From contig CAWUJS010000006.1 in assembly GCA_963922705.1 (NCBI GenBank), forward strand, positions 1-57,096: DNA of 57,096 bases, read 5' to 3'. The position numbers and the translations under genes were made by a program. Shown piece after piece: positions 52,593 through 57,096 of this stretch. The DNA is from TMED27 sp963922705. GTDB lineage: Bacteria; Pseudomonadota; Alphaproteobacteria; Micavibrionales; Micavibrionaceae. The notes beneath the pieces were generated by a model that did no database searches, was not told the DNA's origin, and saw only the letters and a program-made list of their open reading frames with translations. How positions within the stretch are numbered: position 1 is the first letter of the stretch; each line of letters starts with the position of its first letter.

Positions 52593-53725
52593 CGTCAAAT
52601 AGCTTTGCAATCCATAGTGAGTTAACTTTTTTTCAAAAGATTCAGTCTTTGAACTGGGGTCTGCTTTTATTAATCATCGCCGTGGCTTGCGTTGGATTTA
52701 CATGCTTGTATTCCGCCGCCGGAGGATCGCTATCCCCTTGGGCATCCAAGCAAATCGCCCGCTTTTGCGTGGGGCTTGTGGGGATGTTTATTATCGCACT
52801 GATCGATATACGCTGGTGGTACAGGCTAAGCTGGTTTTTCTTTGCTGCAGGCATGGCCTTGCTTGTCTTTGTTGAGATATTCGGGCAAGTCGGTATGGGC
52901 GCGCAAAGATGGATCAATCTCGGCTTCATACAGCTTCAACCTTCTGAAATTATGAAGATATCCGTTGTGATGGCGTTGGCGCGTTATTTCCATGCGGCGA
53001 CCATAGAGGATATGCGACGAGTGAAATTCCTCATTATCCCTGCGCTCATGATCGCTGCGCCCGTAGCACTCGTCTTGCTTCAGCCTGACCTTGGGACATC
53101 ACTTATGATTGTTATGGCAGGGGTTTCCATGTTCTTTATGGCTGGCGCGCCATGGTGGCTATTTGTTGGCGGGATTGTCGGCGTTGCCGCGATTATCCCC
53201 GTCGCCTGGCAATTCTTTTTACATGATTATCAAAAAGCCCGAGTCATGACATTCCTGAACCCGGAGAGCGATCCTCTCGGTGCTGGATATCACATTACGC
53301 AATCCAAAATCGCACTGGGATCAGGAGGGGTTGACGGCAAGGGCTTCCTTAAAGGCACACAAAGCAACTTGAATTTTTTGCCTGAAAAACAAACAGATTT
53401 TATTTTTACATTATGGGCCGAGGAATGGGGGTTGGTCGGCGGTTTGTCGCTATTAGCGCTTTTTTGGTGTGTGTTTGCCTATTGCATATGGATTGCCATG
53501 CGCGCCCGCCAGAATTTCTCGCGGTTTTTGGTGCTGGGGCTGTGCGTGAATTTCTCGCTCTATGTGTTTATCAATATCGCGATGGTGATGGGATTAATAC
53601 CAGTCGTCGGTGCGCCGCTACCGCTAATATCCTATGGCGGAACCTCCATGCTCGCGGCGCTCGCCAGTTTCGGTCTGATCATGAGCGCCAGTATCCACCG
53701 GGATGTTAAGGTGACGCGGTTGTGA
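52589..53725 (+). CDS. rodA: Elongation SEDS glycosyltransferase RodA
   Basis: RodA polymerises lipid II for the lateral wall together with PBP2. The 378-residue, ten-helix SEDS protein has GAQRWINLGFIQLQPSEIMK, LLQPDLGTSLMI, GSGGVDGKGFLKGTQSNLNFLPEKQTDFIFT and the final PLPLISYGGTSML. The last 60 bp of the gene are duplicated at about 54307-54366, outside the gene. Confidence 0.96.
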   Translation: MTSNSFAIHSELTFFQKIQSLNWGLLLLIIAVACVGFTCLYSAAGGSLSPWASKQIARFCVGLVGMFIIALIDIRWWYRLSWFFFAAGMALLVFVEIFGQVGMGAQRWINLGFIQLQPSEIMKISVVMALARYFHAATIEDMRRVKFLIIPALMIAAPVALVLLQPDLGTSLMIVMAGVSMFFMAGAPWWLFVGGIVGVAAIIPVAWQFFLHDYQKARVMTFLNPESDPLGAGYHITQSKIALGSGGVDGKGFLKGTQSNLNFLPEKQTDFIFTLWAEEWGLVGGLSLLALFWCVFAYCIWIAMRARQNFSRFLVLGLCVNFSLYVFINIAMVMGLIPVVGAPLPLISYGGTSMLAALASFGLIMSASIHRDVKVTRL

Positions 53726-53757
53726 TTTTAATCATCGATATGCATCTCTGCGTAACG
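53665..53757. repeat. Direct repeat, copy A (end of rodA)
   Basis: This 93-bp stretch covers the last rodA codons and the following 32 bp. It matches 54307-54399 with only four mismatches and no gaps. Past the rodA stop it encodes, on the minus strand, LRYAEMHIDD and a stop, the same ending as the 45-residue gene beside copy B. Confidence 0.9.
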
Positions 53758-53792
53758 CAGAAAAACGCTCTGTTTGGCAGTTTTAGAAACTC

Positions 53793-54221
53793 TTAAGGCT
53801 CATAGGGAGGAGGTGAGAAAAAGAAGTTACCAACAGTCTCGACCGCTTGCCCGGCAACTTCAGCAACTTCAGCAGCAACTTCAGCAACATTATCCAAAAG
53901 GCCATCCGGCTCAACGTAATCTGATACGATTTTGAGTTGATTTGCGTCCATATTATATACCGCCGTATTAAACTCCTGCTTTAACGCCTCAATATTTGCT
54001 TCAGAGTTAGGGGTCTCTTCCAATGACATGATCTGACTTTTAAGCGATGCGAGGTGCTGAACTTCAAATGGAATATCTGAATCGGTCGGTGCTTTTGGAT
54101 CATTACCTTCGCTAGAGACACTTGCCCATGTTGGATCAATTGCTTCATAAACTGCAGCATACACAGCCGTATTTTCAGGAGAATTTGCGCCTTCAGATGT
54201 ATTAATTGTATATTCTGTCAT
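53793..54221 (-). CDS. Unknown acidic protein between two rodA-tail repeats
   Basis: I do not recognise this 142-residue protein. It is acidic, with no signal peptide. It has a Ser/Thr/Asn-rich start (EYTINTSEGANSPEN), a helical middle (LASLKSQIMSLEE) and a hydrophobic amphipathic stretch (VAEVAAEVAEVAGQAVETVG) before a short end, NFFFSPPPYEP. The GCAACTTCAGCA triplet-like repeats behind the VAEVAAE stretch suggest recent repeat expansion. It lies between the two 93-bp direct repeats, so it is probably an acquired or rearranged segment. The ribosome site is weak (AAAGAATAGGT). Confidence 0.65.
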   Translation of the reverse strand: MTEYTINTSEGANSPENTAVYAAVYEAIDPTWASVSSEGNDPKAPTDSDIPFEVQHLASLKSQIMSLEETPNSEANIEALKQEFNTAVYNMDANQLKIVSDYVEPDGLLDNVAEVAAEVAEVAGQAVETVGNFFFSPPPYEP

Positions 54222-54306
54222 ACCTATTCTTTCATTTTTGAATGTTACTAAAAATCACAACACTGATTATATTGCAAAAAACTTAATAAAAGGTTACTAA
54301 GCCTAA

Positions 54307-54399
54307 CAGTTTCGGTCTCATCATGAGCGCTAGCATCCACCGGGATGTTAAGGTGACGTGGTTGTGATTTTAATCATCGATATGCATCTCTGCGTAACG
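54307..54399. repeat. Direct repeat, copy B (orphan rodA tail)
   Basis: This copy carries a fragment of the rodA C-terminus (SFGLIMSASIHRDVKVT, then W in place of R) and stop without the rest of the gene. Two of the four differences from copy A are silent in the rodA frame. Confidence 0.9.
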
Positions 54400-54507
54400 T
54401 AATAAAATCTCACGTTTGACTGGATCGTCAATGCGAATATAGGCAATAACCAAACGCACAATGTCTGAAATATTGATACCGTTTATATCACCCGTTTGCT
54501 TGCTCAT
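54370..54507 (-). CDS. Unknown 45-residue protein
   Basis: The short frame reads MSKQTGDINGINISDIVRLV and ends LLRYAEMHIDD. ATG 54507 follows AAGGGG at good spacing. The last codons are in direct repeat copy B, and a diverged 3' fragment of the same gene survives after rodA (copy A). Preservation of its end in both copies favours a real gene. Its function is unknown. It is convergent with rodA copy B. Confidence 0.6.
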   Translation of the reverse strand: MSKQTGDINGINISDIVRLVIAYIRIDDPVKREILLRYAEMHIDD

Positions 54508-54530
54508 TGAAAAAACCCCTTGTATATGTT

Positions 54531-54563
54531 AAAAAAACCACCAAGCCCAAAATGGGCTGGTGG
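54531..54563 (-). terminator. Strong intrinsic terminator on the minus strand
   Basis: On the minus strand CCACCAGCCCA and GGGCTTGGTGG form a GC-rich stem (54538-54563) around a TTTT-type loop, followed by seven Ts (complement of 54531-54537). It ends a transcript coming from the grxD side, 24 bp before the 45-residue gene. Confidence 0.85.
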
Positions 54564-54642
54564 CCGGGTGTTAACAACCGCTCAAGCAAAACGGCGCAAT
54601 GCTTTTAAGCTTACGCTTTGGACATGACATCACCACCCGGCC
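54562..54642 (-). ncRNA. Putative structured leader or small RNA ahead of the terminator
   Basis: GGCCGGGTG (54562-54570) and CACCCGGCC (54634-54642) are perfect 9-bp complements enclosing about 63 bases, and the arm touches the terminator stem. On the minus strand the loop encodes a 19-residue frame (54630-54571, MSCPKRKLKSIAPFCLSGC). The layout resembles an attenuator or a terminator-ended sRNA. The gap 54508-54938 holds this, the terminator and a palindromic element; I see nothing else. Confidence 0.4.
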
Positions 54643-54809
54643 TGAAAAAAGCCGAGAGTGTGACACATATAACGGCAGTGTCTAGAATGCCGTACTTGAA
54701 AGGGTTGTTAAGCCCACACCGAAAGCCCTTAAGGATTCAGTTATGCTGATAATACTGGATTGAAAGCATGAAATCAAAACACGTTTTACGCGAATAATTC
54801 CACCCCTAT

Positions 54810-54874
54810 GTCTTCCCTACGAAAGCAGGGATCTTGGGAGCGCACCTAGGAGATTCCCGCTTTCGCGGGAAATG
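54810..54874. repeat. REP-like palindrome, diverged
   Basis: GTCTTCCCTACGAAAGCAGGGATCT and AGGAGATTCCCGCTTTCGCGGG form an inverted pair like the element at 31-96, with several substitutions. Confidence 0.7.
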
Positions 54875-54938
54875 CATCAGGTAAATGAGACATAAATGCG
54901 CTTATTGATTATTGTAAGCAATCGGTGCCTAAAAAGCA

Positions 54939-55268
54939 TTAAGCCGCCTTAATACCCTTATCGTCCAAAAGCGTTTGCAGCTCGCCGCTTTCATACATTT
55001 CGCGGACAATGTCACAGCCGCCGACAAACTCACCTTTGACGTAAAGCTGCGGGATCGTTGGCCAGTCTGAGAAATCCTTGATGCCTTGACGAATGTCATC
55101 ATCCGCCAAAACATTAATGTCTTTGAAGGTCACGCCAAGCTGTGAGAGGACTTGAACGACAAGCGACGAAAATCCGCATTGCGGAAACGCCGCCTCACCT
55201 TTCATGAAAAGAACGATATCATTCTCATCGATATCTTTTTGAATAGTTTCAGCTATAGTATTTTTCAT
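54939..55268 (-). CDS. grxD: Monothiol glutaredoxin (Grx4/GrxD)
   Basis: Monothiol CGFS glutaredoxins carry and deliver [2Fe-2S] clusters, often with BolA proteins. The 109-residue protein has VLFMKGEAAFPQCGFSS (Cys31 of CGFS), DWPTIPQLYVKGEFVGGCDI and the typical length. The start at 55268 follows GGAGAAAG. bolA lies 95 bp upstream on the same strand. Confidence 0.96.
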   Translation of the reverse strand: MKNTIAETIQKDIDENDIVLFMKGEAAFPQCGFSSLVVQVLSQLGVTFKDINVLADDDIRQGIKDFSDWPTIPQLYVKGEFVGGCDIVREMYESGELQTLLDDKGIKAA

Positions 55269-55363
55269 TTTTTCTTTCTCCTTTTAAACCACAGGTGACA
55301 CAGAAGAATACACAGGCGCGTTCAGAGCACAAATCTATGTATTCTATAATGTATAAAGCTCAA

Positions 55364-55597
55364 TTACTCAGGCACGCTTGTCTGTATCGCAAGCGCATGC
55401 AGGTCATCGCCCATTTTCCCTTTAAGCGCTTTATACACCATTTGATGCTGTTTTACACGAGACATGCCTTCAAAGCTTGCTGATGTGATATAAGCCGCAT
55501 AATGATCGCCATCGCCGCGTAAGTCCTCTATACGGACTTCGGCATCGGGGATGCCTTCGCGTATCATGGTCTCAATTTCTTTTGCTTCCATCGCCAT
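55364..55597 (-). CDS. BolA/IbaG-family protein
   Basis: This 77-residue BolA-type protein has the class II KH-like fold and the conserved MSRVKQHQMVYKAL segment with its His (HQMVY). It probably binds GrxD through a shared Fe-S cluster. ATG 55591 gives a two-residue shorter alternative. It is 5 bp after the DUF1476 gene. Confidence 0.94.
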   Translation of the reverse strand: MAMEAKEIETMIREGIPDAEVRIEDLRGDGDHYAAYITSASFEGMSRVKQHQMVYKALKGKMGDDLHALAIQTSVPE

Positions 55598-55602
55598 CGG
55601 GC

Positions 55603-55926
55603 TTACCCTTCTGGTTTAATCTGCTTGCGTGCCTCCTGGAGGCATTGCTCGATTGTGACATCTAGCCAGTGATCGGTTACATCAACGCCTTTTGCTTCAA
55701 GATCCGGCTTTACTTTGCGGAACACATCATCAAAGCCCGGCTCTTGAAGATTAGCCGTGACAACATCCATGGCGTAACTATCGGCTTCCGCCCCTTCAAA
55801 CCCTAATTTTTCAGCAATAATAAGCCCAAAAAGCTTGCAACAACGCGCTTCTGTTGCAAAGTCCAGTTGTTCATCATGCGCATATTTTGCTTCCATTGCA
55901 TCTTTGCGGTCATCTAGTCCTGTCAT
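55603..55926 (-). CDS. DUF1476 protein (F1-ATPase zeta-inhibitor-like)
   Basis: This 107-residue alphaproteobacterial family includes the zeta subunit of Paracoccus that inhibits ATP hydrolysis by F1. It begins LDDRKDAMEAKYAHDEQLDFATEAR and has VFRKVKPDLEAKGV near the end. The usual ARRNKLLG segment is ARCCKLFG here, with two Cys. The start at 55926 follows AAGGAT. It is divergent from purC. Confidence 0.9.
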   Translation of the reverse strand: MTGLDDRKDAMEAKYAHDEQLDFATEARCCKLFGLIIAEKLGFEGAEADSYAMDVVTANLQEPGFDDVFRKVKPDLEAKGVDVTDHWLDVTIEQCLQEARKQIKPEG

Positions 55927-56064
55927 TGTATTTATCCTTATCTATTTGTATCTCTGGTATTCTGAAATAGAATCACATAATTTTTATTGTGATACATAAG
56001 AAATTAAATTAAAACGCTGACATGGCAATTTCAAGAGATATAAGAGGCATAAGGATAAATAACG

Positions 56065-56922
56065 ATGGCGCGGCGTAAAAAAATCTATGAAGGCAAAGCA
56101 AAGATCATTTATGAAGGCCCTGAGCCGGGGACTGTTATCCAGTATTTTAAGGATGATGTTTCCGCAACATCCGTTGATCCCGATAAAAAAGGCGCAATTG
56201 CCGGTAAAGGTGTGTTGAATAACCGGATTTCCGCGCATTTGATGACCAAGATAGAGGCACAAGGAATTCCGACGCACTTTATCAAGCAAATCAATATGCG
56301 GGAGCAGCTTGTTCGTACCGTTGAAATCATTCCGCTCGAAGTTGTTGTCCGCAATGTTGCTGCTGGTGGGCTTAACCGTCATTTGGGTATTGAAGAGGGG
56401 ACAGTTTTACGCCGTCCGCTTGTCGAGTTTTATTACAAAAATGATGAACTAAACGATCCAATCGTCAGTGAAGAACATATCTTCACATTTGGCTGGGCTG
56501 ATCCTTATGAGCTGGAAGAAATTGTCGCTATGGCATGGCGCGTTAATGATTATATGAGCGGCTTGTTTGCAGGCATAGGGTTAAAACTGGTTGATTTTAA
56601 GTTGGAATTTGGCCGTATTTATGGCGAGCATGGTGAGCTTTATATTGTGCTCGCGGATGAATTATCACCGGATAATTGCCGTCTATGGGATATTAATACC
56701 AATGAGCGTATGGATAAAGACCGCTATCGTTATGATCTCGGTGATTTGATAGAGGGTTACCAGAGTATCGCTAAAAAACTTGGGCTTATTCCTGAAGATG
56801 GAATTGTCGAAGGTGGAAATTTCAATGAACAGATCGCTGAAAATCTGGATCAGATTGAAAATGAATTGGCGGAAAAGCGTAAATTACGTGACTTAAAGCC
56901 TGTTAAGCCGCGGAAAGTTTAG
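56065..56922 (+). CDS. purC: SAICAR synthetase PurC
   Basis: PurC joins CAIR and aspartate in purine synthesis. The 285-residue protein has KKIYEGKAKIIYEG, NRISAHLMTKIEAQGIPTHFI, PLEVVVRNVAAGGLNRHLGI, KLVDFKLEFGRI and DELSPDNCRLWD. Relatives are usually near 255 residues; the extra length is a charged C-terminal extension (ENELAEKRKLRDLKPVKPRK). ATG 56065 follows AAGGAT. Confidence 0.96.
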   Translation: MARRKKIYEGKAKIIYEGPEPGTVIQYFKDDVSATSVDPDKKGAIAGKGVLNNRISAHLMTKIEAQGIPTHFIKQINMREQLVRTVEIIPLEVVVRNVAAGGLNRHLGIEEGTVLRRPLVEFYYKNDELNDPIVSEEHIFTFGWADPYELEEIVAMAWRVNDYMSGLFAGIGLKLVDFKLEFGRIYGEHGELYIVLADELSPDNCRLWDINTNERMDKDRYRYDLGDLIEGYQSIAKKLGLIPEDGIVEGGNFNEQIAENLDQIENELAEKRKLRDLKPVKPRKV

Positions 56923-56947
56923 ATATAGCCATTTCATTCCTCCCAAC

Positions 56948-56999
56948 CGTCATCCCGGACTTGATCCGGGATCTCTTCGATTTAAGTATGAGATCCCAC
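56948..56999. repeat. REP-like palindrome, CGTCATCCCGG type
   Basis: CGTCATCCCGGACTTGATCCGGGATCTC followed by an inverted GAGATCCCA arm, truncated on the right. It follows the purC stop. Confidence 0.75.
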
Positions 57000-57020
57000 C
57001 TATATAAATACGAACAAACC

Positions 57021-57096
57021 TGCGGCTTTCTTGCAATGACTCTGTTGTCATTGCGAACGTAGTGAAGCAATCCAGATTGCCGCGTCAGGCCTTTGG
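57021..57096. repeat. GTCATTGCGAG-type palindromes, cut by the window end
   Basis: A right-arm fragment ends TTGCAATGAC (57040), followed by a new element starting GTCATTGCGAACG at 57047 and running past the end of the window. Confidence 0.7.

Noticed and set aside
53665..54399. Insertion sequence between the rodA-tail repeats
   Set aside because: No transposase and no terminal inverted repeats are present, and the 93-bp direct repeats are far longer than target-site duplications.
1..57096. tRNA, rRNA or CRISPR array
   Set aside because: No cloverleaf with a GGTTCGAATCC-type arm was recognised in the gaps, no rRNA was seen, and the direct repeats present lack regular spacers.

Overview
The window comes from an alphaproteobacterium of moderate G+C content (judged by eye). 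Pointers are the dcw division and cell-wall cluster running on through lpxC, bamD, recN and ligA, an FtsZ with a long linker and a D-[IL]-PAFLRR-type tail, a split three-gene pnt transhydrogenase, a DUF1476 (F1-ATPase inhibitor-like) gene beside bolA and grxD, a single bifunctional Rsh, and many REP-like palindromes of the 'GTCATTGCGAG' and 'GTCATCCCCGC' kinds known from Rickettsiales and other alphaproteobacteria. The genome is Gram-negative with LPS (lpxC, bamD, TolC), makes meso-DAP peptidoglycan and is rod-shaped (mreBCD, mrdA, rodA). A Micavibrio- or Rhodospirillales-like lineage is possible, but I cannot place it from sequence alone.

Layout. 1-611: palindromic repeats and a GANTC-rich leader; no mraZ. 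612-12166: rsmH-ftsL-ftsI-murE-[157-aa unknown]-mraY-murD-ftsW-[EamA protein]-murG-murC. 12321-18801: an insertion into the usual order, holding thiO-thiS-thiG, ppa, a small ORF, a cold-shock gene, rsh and an unknown gene. 19029-31649: murB, an opposite-strand pair (alpha/beta hydrolase plus membrane-anchored MurF-like ligase), then ddl-ftsQ-ftsA-ftsZ-lpxC-bamD-recN. 31650-34054: a tandem palindromic repeat block and ligA. 34065-39178 (minus): a small ORF, an S33-type hydrolase, and pntAA-pntAB-[mntA-hepT]-pntB. 39415-47682: a TolC/LapB/LapC-like type I secretion operon that ends in a CHASE2 adenylate cyclase, facing a cNMP-binding EAL phosphodiesterase. 47831-53725: rpmJ, then mreB-mreC-mreD-mrdA-rodA. 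53726-57096: a duplicated rodA tail around an unknown gene, a small ORF behind a strong terminator, grxD-bolA-DUF1476, purC, and more palindromes.

How it fits together. Almost everything serves envelope growth: precursor synthesis (murB, C, D, E, MurF-like, ddl, mraY, murG), septal synthesis (ftsW, I, L, Q, A, Z) and lateral synthesis (mre, mrdA, rodA). The standard murF position is taken by an unknown gene, and the only MurF-like enzyme here has a membrane domain in place of the normal UMP-MurNAc-binding domain. A second theme is second messengers: Rsh for (p)ppGpp, a CHASE2 cyclase for cAMP, and a cNMP-gated EAL enzyme for c-di-GMP beside a Lap-like secretion system. A third theme is repeats that entered coding sequences: palindromic elements are translated inside murE, murB and ligA, and ten tandem octamers are translated inside thiO.
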